A DNA stretch of 41,661 bases from Porphyromonadaceae bacterium UBA4259 (lineage in GTDB: Bacteria > Bacteroidota > Bacteroidia > Bacteroidales > Muribaculaceae). The notes under the pieces were generated by a model. The model had not been told where the DNA came from and ran no database searches. It was given only the letters and a program-made list of their open reading frames with translations. The stretch is from contig DGWL01000075.1 of the NCBI GenBank assembly GCA_002396125.1, positions 1 to 41,661 on the forward strand, in the 5' to 3' direction. A program made the position numbers and the translations under genes. This document shows, piece after piece, positions 19,198-27,522 of the stretch. Each line of letters starts with the position of its first letter. Within the stretch, counting starts at the first letter, position 1.

Positions 19198-21942
19198 ATG
19201 AGACTTAAACTATTATTGCTTCTAACACTCTTTTTGAGCCTGCATGCAGCGGCTCAAACAGGGCTGAGGGGCGTGGTGGTCGACTCCAGGACCAATGTGC
19301 CGGTGGCAGGAGCTACAGTCCTGCTCGATGAGCAGGGCGCCAGTGCCATTACCGGTCCCGACGGAGACTTCGTTATCACCGACGCCAAGCCAGGCAAGGA
19401 CCGCCTGCTCATCTTGAGTTACGGCTATCGCGACCTGGTGCAGGTTGTCGAGATGCTCAACGGCATCGACGACTTGGGTACAATTAAGCTGGAGCCAACA
19501 ACCTCGACCACAAGCGATGAGGCGACCACCGATCTGGTCCTCACCGAGTCGCAGCTCGAGGACGAGGAAGGAAACACCCAGCAAGTGGGAGCGCTCACCG
19601 GAGCCACCGACAACCCCTATTACAAAGCCACGAGCTACAACTTCAGTGTGATGCGTTTCCGCATTCGTGGTTACAACAACGAGTACAGCCAGACCTACAT
19701 CAACGGCATCAATTTCAACGATGCCGCTCGCGGTCGTTTCAACTACTCGATGATAGGTGGCATGAACCAGGCCTTCCGTAGCCGCAGCGTGGGTTATGCA
19801 ACCGAGGCTACAAGCTTTGGCTTTGGCGATGTGGGTGGTGCAACCAACATCTTTACCCATGCCAAAGACTACGCGCCGGGCTTTCGTGGTAGCGTAGCTT
19901 ACACTAACAGCAACTACCGCTGGCGTGGCATGGTGACCTACAGCACCGGTCTCAACCAGCACGGGTGGGCCTTGACGCTGAGTGCTATCGCACGCTATGC
20001 GGGCGAGGGCATCATTCCTGGCTCGTTCTATAACAGCTGGGGCGCATTCCTTGCGTTGCAAAAGGTGTTCAACTCACAGCACACGGTGTCGCTCACAGTG
20101 TTTGGTGCCCCCACCAAGCGAGCCAGCAACTCGGCCACATTTGACGAGGCCTACACACTGGCGGGAAGCAATCTCTACAACACCAACTGGGGTTGGCAAG
20201 AGGGCAAGAAGCGCAATGCCCGCGTTGTGCAGTCGTTTGACCCCACCGCCATCCTTAGCTGGATATGGACACCCAAGACCGGCGTGTCGCTCAACACCGG
20301 CTTGGCTTTCCACAAGTCGTTCTACGCATCGAGCGCACTCAACTGGTACAACTCGCGTGATCCTCGCCCCGACTATTACCGCTATCTCCCGTCGTACTAT
20401 CGCGCCAGCAGTCCCGAAACTGCCGACCTTTTTGAATGGGAGTGGCTCAACATGGAGGAAAAGCGCCAGCTCAACTGGAACAATCTGTATCAGGTTAACT
20501 ACCTGAATAACTTGGAATATGAGAACGGTGGTGAGGACAAGGGTTCGAGCTATGTGATTGAGAATCGCCACAGCAACCAGTTCAACTGGATTCTGAGCAG
20601 TAATCTCAACATGCGCTTGACCGAGGAGCTCACCTTGCAAGGCGGCGTGAATGCCAACTACAGTCGTTCGTCCTACTACAAGACTATGAAGGACCTGCTT
20701 GGTGGTCGCTACTGGCTTGACGTTGACCAGTATGCCGAGCGCGATTTCCCCGGCGATGCCGAGATGTTGCAAAACGACCTCAACAATCCCAACCGCCGCA
20801 TCCTCAAGGGTGACCGCTTCGGTTATGACTACAACATCAACTCGGTCACTGCCCGCGCTTGGGTGCAGAATGTGATAAACCTGTCGCGCTTTGACTTCAA
20901 CTATGGCGCTCAGGTGAGTGCAACCTCGTTCCAGCGCGATGGTAAGATGCGCAACGGCCGCGCTCCCGAGAATTCCTATGGCAAAGGCAAGAGCCACAGC
21001 TTCATCAACTGGGCTGTTAAGGGCGGTGCCATCTTCAAGATTGACGGCCGCAACAACATTCAGTTGCATGCTTATTATGGTACACGAGCTCCTGAATATT
21101 ACAATGCCTACATCTCGCCACGCATCAAGGACGATGTGATTTCCAATCTCAAGAGTGCTCGTGTTCTCTCGGGCGACATAGGCTATGTGTGGAACTATCG
21201 CAAGTTCATGGGCTCGATTACCGGTTTCTGGACCGAGTTCTGGGACATGACCGAGCGCACGTCGTTCTACGATGACTACAATAGCACCTTTGTAAACTAC
21301 GCTCTAACCGGCGTGCAAAAGGAACACAAGGGCGTGGAGATAGGCGCTGCCTATAAGATTACTCCCTCGCTCACCCTTAACGCCGCCGCAACTATTGCCC
21401 GCTACCAGTACAAGAATCGTCCCACCGGTACCCGCAGCTTTGAGAACGGTTCGGTGGCCGACGTTACTCAGACCGTTTATTTGAAGAACTTCTACGTGAG
21501 CGGCACTCCACAGGAGGCCTATAGCCTGGGCTTCAACTGGAGCGCTCCCAACATGTGGTTCTTTGAGATTAATGGCGTGTGGATGAATCGCTCCTATGTT
21601 GACCTGTCACCCATTCGCCATGAAGTTCTGCCTGAGCTCTACACTAAGGCAGGCAGTGAGCAAGAGTTGATGCAGATGATGCAAGACATTGGCAAGCAGG
21701 AGAAACTCAACGAGGCACTTGTGATCAACATGAGCATTGGCAAGGTGATTTATCTTAATCGTCGGGCCTCTCTCAACCTCAACTTGAGCCTCAACAACTT
21801 GTTGAACAACACCAGCATCCAGACCGGTGGTTACCAGCAGGGTCGTTTTGACTACAAAAACTACACTACCGCCAAGTTCCCCAACAAGTACTACTACGCA
21901 CAAGGCTTCAGGATGTACTTGAACGTGGGAGTTAGATTCTAA
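19198..21942 (+). CDS. TonB-dependent outer-membrane receptor
   Basis: The 914-residue outer-membrane protein starts with a signal peptide (MRLKLLLLLTLFLSLHAAAQ). Residues about 21-100 are a carboxypeptidase-regulatory-like domain, then comes a plug-like region with FRIRGYNNEYSQTYINGINFND and FGFGDVGGATNI. The rest is a beta barrel with aromatic-rich strands that ends in a terminal Phe (YLNVGVRF). Receptors of this type import ligands with energy from TonB-ExbBD. The ATG at 19198 begins the signal peptide; a TTG 11 codons upstream is unlikely. The DUF5689 lipoprotein gene follows after 55 bp, forming a SusC/SusD-like pair in layout but without SusD. The ligand is unknown; nucleic acid is a context-based guess. 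Confidence 0.9.
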   Translation: MRLKLLLLLTLFLSLHAAAQTGLRGVVVDSRTNVPVAGATVLLDEQGASAITGPDGDFVITDAKPGKDRLLILSYGYRDLVQVVEMLNGIDDLGTIKLEPTTSTTSDEATTDLVLTESQLEDEEGNTQQVGALTGATDNPYYKATSYNFSVMRFRIRGYNNEYSQTYINGINFNDAARGRFNYSMIGGMNQAFRSRSVGYATEATSFGFGDVGGATNIFTHAKDYAPGFRGSVAYTNSNYRWRGMVTYSTGLNQHGWALTLSAIARYAGEGIIPGSFYNSWGAFLALQKVFNSQHTVSLTVFGAPTKRASNSATFDEAYTLAGSNLYNTNWGWQEGKKRNARVVQSFDPTAILSWIWTPKTGVSLNTGLAFHKSFYASSALNWYNSRDPRPDYYRYLPSYYRASSPETADLFEWEWLNMEEKRQLNWNNLYQVNYLNNLEYENGGEDKGSSYVIENRHSNQFNWILSSNLNMRLTEELTLQGGVNANYSRSSYYKTMKDLLGGRYWLDVDQYAERDFPGDAEMLQNDLNNPNRRILKGDRFGYDYNINSVTARAWVQNVINLSRFDFNYGAQVSATSFQRDGKMRNGRAPENSYGKGKSHSFINWAVKGGAIFKIDGRNNIQLHAYYGTRAPEYYNAYISPRIKDDVISNLKSARVLSGDIGYVWNYRKFMGSITGFWTEFWDMTERTSFYDDYNSTFVNYALTGVQKEHKGVEIGAAYKITPSLTLNAAATIARYQYKNRPTGTRSFENGSVADVTQTVYLKNFYVSGTPQEAYSLGFNWSAPNMWFFEINGVWMNRSYVDLSPIRHEVLPELYTKAGSEQELMQMMQDIGKQEKLNEALVINMSIGKVIYLNRRASLNLNLSLNNLLNNTSIQTGGYQQGRFDYKNYTTAKFPNKYYYAQGFRMYLNVGVRF

Positions 21943-21997
21943 ACTCTAGCATACACATTATATAATATAGAAATTAATAAAACAAGATATACACACT

Positions 21998-24259
21998 ATG
22001 AAACGTTTAAATTTATTTCTCAATGCATTGTTGCTCATGCTGGTGGCGGTGGGTTGTAACGACGAGTTTGACACTCCACCCATGGTGGTGCCACACGCCG
22101 AGCACCAGGCCAACATGACAATTGCCGAGTTCAAGGCAAAATACTGGCAGGATGGTCGCAACTTCATCGACACCTGCAAGGAGGACACCTACATTCACGG
22201 CTGGGTAACCAGTAGCGATGAGGAGGGTAATATCTACAAGTATCTCTACATCCAGGATGAGACTGCCGGCATTGGTATCTCGCTTGACGCCAACAGTATA
22301 TATAACACCTATCGCGTTGGTCAAGAGATTGTTATCAGCATGAAGGACTTCTGGATTGGTAAGTACAACGGCCAGTACCTGATTGGCAAGCCCGAGTGGT
22401 ATGCCGCACAAAGCGTGTGGGAAGCAGGCCGCATGACGCTCGACCAGTTTGCTGAGCATGTGGAGCTTGAGGGTCTTCCCAATGTCGACAAGATTGCTCC
22501 TGTAGAGCTAAACATTGCCGACGTGGTGGGTCACAGCGACCGCGAAACTCAGCTTAAGTATCAGGGCCAGTTCGTTATCATTCGCGATGTGGAATGGGAA
22601 GCTGCCGATGGTGAAGTGACCTATAGCGAGAGCGGTTCGTCAACCATTCGCAACATTAAGGATGAGAATGGCAATGTGCTGGGCGTGAACAACAGCAATT
22701 ATGCCAACTTCCGTGGTGAGATGCTTCCGCTGGGTCGTGGCGACGTGCAGGGCATCCTCTACATGACCGGTGACAGCAACTGGGCACTCTATCTGCGCGA
22801 CACTCGCGACTGCATAGGCTTCTCCAACGACCGCAAGGGTCAAATTGTTGAGCCATGGACAGTAGCCGAGGCTATTGAGCTCCAGGAGAGTGGCAAGAGA
22901 GGCTGGGTAACCGGCTATATTGTGGGTGCTATTGCTCCTGGCGTTACCAGCGTGAGTGGAAATGGCGACATTGAATGGACTGCTCCCACTGCACTTGATA
23001 ACACGCTTGTTATTGCTCCATCGCCCGATGAGCGCGACTACACTAAGTGTATTGCTGTTGCTCTGCCACAGGGCTCGAGCTTCCGCCGCGACGCCAACCT
23101 GTCGAGCTTCCCCGAGTTGCTTGGTACTCAAATTTGGGTAAAGGGCAAGTTGTCGGAGTTCATGGGCATGGCTGGTATTACTGAGAATAATGGCTCGGGC
23201 GACGAGTACAAACTCTCAATCATGACCGGTGGCGTGAGCGAGCTCAACGAGGACTTCGAGAGCTGTTCTAAGAATGGCAGTTTCCCCACCGACTGGAAAC
23301 TCGTGAAGGTAAAAGGTGACAAGGATTGGTATATTGATGAGTTTGACAGCAACAAGTATGCCGCTGTAACCGGTTACACCGGTAAGCAACCACCCTTCGA
23401 GGCATGGCTTATCTCTCCTGCGCTCGACATCAAGAATGCCGGCCAAAAGATTGTTTCGTTCGACACCAAGGTGCGTTATTATCGCGCAACCGACCCCATT
23501 GAAGTTTACTTGATGTCGACTAAAGATCCTGCCACAGCCGAGCTCATTAAGCTTAATCCTACGTTTGCCTCGGCAGCCGAAGGTGGTCAGTCCGATTTCG
23601 TTGGTTCGGGAACAATTGACCTGAGCCAGTTTGACGGCACCTACTGCATTGGCTTCCGTTACATCGCTGAGCAGCAGGCCAACTACACTACATGGCAAAT
23701 CGACAACTTCAAGTTTGGTGGCAAGCCTTTGCGCCAGACCATCGATGACTTTGAGACTATGAACGGTGGTAATCCCACATCGCAAACCAAGTTTGAGAGC
23801 CTCACTTCAACCAAGGGGTGGAGTGCTGTGAATGCTGGTTTGCTCATTGGCACCGACAATACAAGCGCCGCTCCTCCCGCCTACAGCATGATTGGCAAGA
23901 AAAATGATGGCAGCGACCGTTGGGCCTATGCTGTTCACTTGAATGGTAACATCAACAACAAGGGTGCGCTTGTGTCGCCAGTCATTTCGGGTGGCATCAA
24001 GACCTTGACGTTGAGTTATGGCTACGTTCTCACCGAGAGCAACGGTGTTCAGTTCCGCGTGTCGCTCATCAGCAATGGGCAAGTCGTTAAGCAGTTTGAT
24101 ATAATCAATAAGACTGCCGAGAAGGGCAAGGCTTACACTCACACCGAAAACTGCAACGTGAGCAGCGATGTTCAAATTCGCATCGAGCCATTGAGTCCAA
24201 GCAATGTTGCAAGCAACAAGGACCGCTTCGCCGTTTGGAACATTATGTGGGAGCAGTAA
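21998..24259 (+). CDS. DUF5689 surface lipoprotein, partner of the TonB receptor
   Basis: The 753-residue lipoprotein has lipobox VAVGC (Cys20). Residues about 40-280 match DUF5689 (IHGWVTSSDEEGNIYKYLYIQDETAGIGISLD), an OB-fold-like region. About 285-400 resembles DUF6359 (WTVAEAIELQESGKRGWVTGYIVGAI). Two jelly-roll 'choice-of-anchor J' type domains follow (about 410-575, NEDFESCSKNGSFPTDWKL, and about 580-753). It probably sits on the cell surface and passes ligand to the upstream receptor. Members of this family are often found beside TonB receptors and secreted nucleases, which is why the nearby nucleases are of interest. A very strong terminator ends the operon. Confidence 0.85.
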   Translation: MKRLNLFLNALLLMLVAVGCNDEFDTPPMVVPHAEHQANMTIAEFKAKYWQDGRNFIDTCKEDTYIHGWVTSSDEEGNIYKYLYIQDETAGIGISLDANSIYNTYRVGQEIVISMKDFWIGKYNGQYLIGKPEWYAAQSVWEAGRMTLDQFAEHVELEGLPNVDKIAPVELNIADVVGHSDRETQLKYQGQFVIIRDVEWEAADGEVTYSESGSSTIRNIKDENGNVLGVNNSNYANFRGEMLPLGRGDVQGILYMTGDSNWALYLRDTRDCIGFSNDRKGQIVEPWTVAEAIELQESGKRGWVTGYIVGAIAPGVTSVSGNGDIEWTAPTALDNTLVIAPSPDERDYTKCIAVALPQGSSFRRDANLSSFPELLGTQIWVKGKLSEFMGMAGITENNGSGDEYKLSIMTGGVSELNEDFESCSKNGSFPTDWKLVKVKGDKDWYIDEFDSNKYAAVTGYTGKQPPFEAWLISPALDIKNAGQKIVSFDTKVRYYRATDPIEVYLMSTKDPATAELIKLNPTFASAAEGGQSDFVGSGTIDLSQFDGTYCIGFRYIAEQQANYTTWQIDNFKFGGKPLRQTIDDFETMNGGNPTSQTKFESLTSTKGWSAVNAGLLIGTDNTSAAPPAYSMIGKKNDGSDRWAYAVHLNGNINNKGALVSPVISGGIKTLTLSYGYVLTESNGVQFRVSLISNGQVVKQFDIINKTAEKGKAYTHTENCNVSSDVQIRIEPLSPSNVASNKDRFAVWNIMWEQ

Positions 24260-24313
24260 ATCCCAATCGCATGCCGGCTCATCATGGATTGAGCTGTAAA
24301 TGCAAGTAGAACA

Positions 24314-24357
24314 GGCGCTCCTCACCGGTAATGACCGGTGGGGAGCGCTGGTTTTTT
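24314..24357 (+). terminator. Strong terminator of the TonB receptor operon
   Basis: A 16-bp stem (24314-24329 with 24334-24349, two G-T pairs) around the loop AATG is followed by six T at 24352-24357. Confidence 0.9.
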
Positions 24358-24502
24358 AAAAATAAAATTTCAAGAGGTGATAAGTAGTTATAAAGTTTTC
24401 CAAAAATATTTTTAAAATATTGATTTATAGTGATGTAGAGTTTTATAAAAAGCAAAAAGTTTTCCAAAATGGAAAGTTGTTGATAATTTTTGATGAAAAA
24501 AT

Positions 24503-24533
24503 TTTGCAAATTCTATAACCTTTTGTAGCTTTG
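24503..24533 (+). promoter_or_regulatory. Promoter of nrdDG
   Basis: TTTG at 24503-24506 and TAGCTTTG at 24526-24533 are 19 bp apart. Transcription would begin near 24540, leaving a leader of about 170 bases before the nrdD ATG at 24712, unusually long for this window. Confidence 0.75.
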
Positions 24534-24563
24534 CACTGTAATAAAAAAAGACACAAACTACTC

Positions 24564-24652
24564 GAAATTGCATCCTGCCGAGTTTTATATGTGCCATAAC
24601 CAAGAACTCAGGAGCAATTTCATCACCTAAAGCCCGAGCAATTGGGCTTTTT
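24564..24652 (+). promoter_or_regulatory. Structured leader with internal terminator (candidate riboswitch/attenuator) of nrdDG
   Basis: Stem P1 pairs GAAATTGC (24564-24571) with GCAATTTC (24614-24621), extended inward by four pairs (24573-24576 with 24610-24613) and by GAGTT (24580-24584) with AACTC (24605-24609). An intrinsic terminator follows: AAAGCCC (24629-24635) with GGGCTTT (24644-24650) and T to 24652. GAGCAATT occurs twice, in the 3' side of P1 (24612-24619) and in the terminator loop (24636-24643). The 5' arm AATTGC can therefore pair with either copy. This gives exclusive folds that could control read-through into nrdD. I do not recognise a known riboswitch class. Confidence 0.6.
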
Positions 24653-24711
24653 CAACGCTAATTCAATCGCAACTAAAATAATTATTGTTACAAAAATCTC
24701 TCTAAATCAAT

Positions 24712-26919
24712 ATGATTCAAACTGTTGTAAAGCGTGATGGACGCGTCGTTGGTTACAACGAGGAAAAGATTAAAGCTGCTATTCGCAAAGCTATGCTCGC
24801 AACCGATGCCGGCGATGATGAGGCGCTGATTCAGCGCATTGCCGACCACATTGGCGCTCGTGGCAAGAGCCAGATGAGCGTTGAGGGCATTCAGGACATG
24901 GTTGAGCTGGAACTCATGAAGAGCCCTCGCAAGGAAGTGGCGAAATGCTATATCAATTACCGTCACAAGCGCAGCGTTGCACGCAAAGCCAAGACTCGCG
25001 ACATTTTCCTGGAGATTATCAACGCCAAGAACAACGATATTACACGCGAGAACGCCAACATGAACGCCGACTCGCCCGCAGGAATGATGATGAAGTTTGC
25101 CAGCGAAACCACCAAGCCCTTCGTTGATGATTACCTGCTCAGTGATGAGGCACGTGAAGCGGTGCGCGACAACTATCTTCACATCCACGATAAGGACTAT
25201 TATCCCACCAAGAGTCTCACGTGTGTGCAGCATCCGCTCGACAAGATTTTAAAGGACGGCTTTTGGGTGGGGCATGGCGAGTCACGTCCAGCCAAGCGCA
25301 TCGAGACAGCCAGCGTGATAGCTTGCATATCGATGGAAACGGCACAAAATGAGATGCACGGCGGTCAGGCAATACCGGCCTTCGACTTTTACTTGGCTCC
25401 CTATGTGCGCAAAACGTTTATTGAGGAAGTGAAAATTCTGGAAGATATCTCGGGTGAGGATTATAGCGACATGTATGAGAGCAAGGTTGACGACTATATC
25501 ATTCGTCCACTCGATAGTCTCAAGGGGCGCGAGCGCGCTATGCAGCACGCCATCAATCGCACTGCCAGCCGCGTGCATCAGGCGATGGAGGCGTTTATTC
25601 ACAACATGAACACTATTCACAGCCGCGGAGGCAACCAGGTTGTGTTCAGTTCGATTAATTATGGCACCGACTTCAGTGCCGAGGGGCGTTGCATCATTCG
25701 TGAGTTGCTGCATTCCACATGGGAGGGTGTGGGTAATGGTTCCACCGCCATCTTCCCCATCCAGATTTGGAAGAAGAAGCGTGGAGTGAGCTATCTGCCC
25801 GGTGATCCCAACTACGACCTCTACAAGCTCGCATGCAAGGTGACAGCACGCCGTTTCTTCCCCAACTTTGTGAATCTCGATGCCACCTACAACTTCCACG
25901 AGAAGTGGGACATTAACGACCCCGAGCGTTACAACTATGAAGTGGCGACAATGGGATGCCGCACACGCGTGTTTGAGAACCGTTTTGGCCCCAAGACTAG
26001 CATTGGGCGCGGCAATATCTCATTCTCGACAATCAACATCGTGCGTCTTGCCATTGAGTGCATGAAGATTGAGGACCGGCAGGAGCGCATAAAGGAATTC
26101 TTCCGCCGCCTCGACAATGTGCTCGACATCACCGCTCGCCAGCTCCATGACCGTTTCAATTTCCAGCGCACCGCTATGGCTAAGCAGTTCCCGCTGGTGA
26201 TGTCGCGACTGTGGAACGGCAGCGAAAATCTCAAGCCTTGCGAGACCATTGAGAGTGTAATCAATCAGGGCACGCTGGGCATTGGCTTCATTGGTCTTGC
26301 CGAGTGTCTTATCGCTCTCACCGGCAAGCATCATGGCGAGAGCCAGGAGAGCCAGGAACTGGGCTTGAAGATAATTTCTCACATGCGTGACCGGGTTAAC
26401 GAATACTGTGAGCAGTACAAGCACAACTACAGCGTGCTCGCAACTCCTGCCGAGGGACTCTCGGGCAAGTTCACCCGTCGTGACCGCAAGGACTTTGGTG
26501 AGATTCCCGGTGTTACCGACAAGATTTATTACACCAACAGCAACCACGTGCCGGTTTACTACAAGTGCAGTCCCAAGCACAAGGCCCAGGTTGAGGCTCC
26601 CTATCACGAGATTACGCGTGGCGGCCACATTTTCTATGTTGAGATTGACGGTGATGCGACCCACAATCCACAGGCCATCATGGACATTGTTGACCTGATG
26701 GACAAGTACAACATTGGCTATGGGTCGGTCAATCACAACCGCAACCGCTGCATGGATTGCGGCTACGAGGATGCTACCGATGATTTGCAGGAATGCCCTG
26801 AGTGCCACGGCCACAACATTGACAAGCTGCAGCGCATAACAGGCTATCTGGTGGGTACTACCGACCGATGGAACAGTGGCAAACTCGCCGAGCTCCACGA
26901 CCGGGTTGTTCACAAGTAA
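24712..26919 (+). CDS. nrdD: Anaerobic (class III) ribonucleoside-triphosphate reductase
   Basis: The 735-residue glycyl-radical enzyme reduces ribonucleoside triphosphates to deoxyribonucleotides under anoxia. Residues about 3-90 are an ATP-cone allosteric domain (VVKRDGRVVGYNEEKIKAAIRKAM). The catalytic barrel follows. Near the C-terminus a zinc site is formed by Cys680, Cys683, Cys695 and Cys698, followed by RITGYLVGTTDRWN with the radical Gly711. The length is normal for the family. It is the first gene of the nrdD-nrdG operon (24-bp gap to nrdG) and is preceded by a consensus promoter and a structured leader with a terminator. Its presence implies anaerobic growth. Confidence 0.97.
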   Translation: MIQTVVKRDGRVVGYNEEKIKAAIRKAMLATDAGDDEALIQRIADHIGARGKSQMSVEGIQDMVELELMKSPRKEVAKCYINYRHKRSVARKAKTRDIFLEIINAKNNDITRENANMNADSPAGMMMKFASETTKPFVDDYLLSDEAREAVRDNYLHIHDKDYYPTKSLTCVQHPLDKILKDGFWVGHGESRPAKRIETASVIACISMETAQNEMHGGQAIPAFDFYLAPYVRKTFIEEVKILEDISGEDYSDMYESKVDDYIIRPLDSLKGRERAMQHAINRTASRVHQAMEAFIHNMNTIHSRGGNQVVFSSINYGTDFSAEGRCIIRELLHSTWEGVGNGSTAIFPIQIWKKKRGVSYLPGDPNYDLYKLACKVTARRFFPNFVNLDATYNFHEKWDINDPERYNYEVATMGCRTRVFENRFGPKTSIGRGNISFSTINIVRLAIECMKIEDRQERIKEFFRRLDNVLDITARQLHDRFNFQRTAMAKQFPLVMSRLWNGSENLKPCETIESVINQGTLGIGFIGLAECLIALTGKHHGESQESQELGLKIISHMRDRVNEYCEQYKHNYSVLATPAEGLSGKFTRRDRKDFGEIPGVTDKIYYTNSNHVPVYYKCSPKHKAQVEAPYHEITRGGHIFYVEIDGDATHNPQAIMDIVDLMDKYNIGYGSVNHNRNRCMDCGYEDATDDLQECPECHGHNIDKLQRITGYLVGTTDRWNSGKLAELHDRVVHK

Positions 26920-26943
26920 AAGCAATTGTAGATAAACAAAAAC

Positions 26944-27435
26944 TTGTCAGTCTTGCGTGTTTTACACATAGTGGAAGGAACCAGCGTTGATGGACCTGGG
27001 TTGCGGACTTCGATTTACCTGGCCGGGTGTCGCCATCACTGCCCGGGGTGTCACAACCCCGAGTCGTGGGCAATGAATGGGGGGGAGCAGCGCTCTCTCG
27101 ACGAGCTCATGGAGGTGATAGCCTATAACGAGGCACCGGTTACCTTCTCGGGCGGAGACCCGCTGGCACAGCCGGTCGAACTTGAGGCACTCACTCGGCG
27201 CATCAAGCAAGAACTTGGCTACAACATGTGGTGCTACACTGGTTACACTTGGGAGGAGATTGTAGAGCGCCCTGAGCTAATGGCCGTGATGCGCAACATC
27301 GACGTGCTGGTCGACAGTAGGTTTATCCTTGAACAGCGTGACACTAAGTTGCGGTTTCGCGGCAGCCACAACCAGCGCATTATCGATGTTGGTGCCACTC
27401 TGGCCAACGGCACCATCACTCTGTGGAGCGATTAA
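26944..27435 (+). CDS. nrdG: Anaerobic ribonucleotide reductase activating protein (radical SAM)
   Basis: The 163-residue activase uses S-adenosylmethionine and a [4Fe-4S] cluster to generate the glycyl radical on NrdD. The cluster motif CRHHCPGC (Cys29, Cys33, Cys36) is the C-x3-C-x2-C of radical SAM enzymes, and VEGTSVDGPGLRTSIYLAGC before it is the family signature. FSGGDPL is the SAM-binding GGE-like block. No ATG is available: a stop lies at 26929-26931 and the frame then offers TTG at 26944 or 26953, so a TTG start is likely, which may lower its translation relative to nrdD. It is translated 24 bp after nrdD and ends at a bidirectional terminator. Confidence 0.95.
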   Translation: MSVLRVLHIVEGTSVDGPGLRTSIYLAGCRHHCPGCHNPESWAMNGGEQRSLDELMEVIAYNEAPVTFSGGDPLAQPVELEALTRRIKQELGYNMWCYTGYTWEEIVERPELMAVMRNIDVLVDSRFILEQRDTKLRFRGSHNQRIIDVGATLANGTITLWSD

Positions 27436-27456
27436 GGGAAAAAGACTGTTTTACAC

Positions 27457-27496
27457 AATAATCCCGGCGGCAAGTTGTAATGCCGCCGGGATTATT
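27457..27496. terminator. Bidirectional terminator after nrdG and after the endonuclease
   Basis: A 16-bp perfect stem (27457-27472 with 27481-27496) lies between convergent genes, followed on the plus strand by a short T-containing tract. It is GC-rich in the core and AT-rich at the base. Confidence 0.85.
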
Positions 27497-27522
27497 CTTA
27501 ATGTGTATTTTAAGTTAATTTG

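Noticed and set aside
24260..24313. Possible small RNA gene between the DUF5689 gene and nrdD
   Set aside because: The sequence before the strong hairpin has no promoter of its own. It is best explained as the 3' end of the receptor operon.
24540..24711. Cobalamin riboswitch or NrdR box before nrdD
   Set aside because: I could not find the cobalamin-box core or an ACACWATATATWGT-type NrdR box. The structure is different and remains unassigned.
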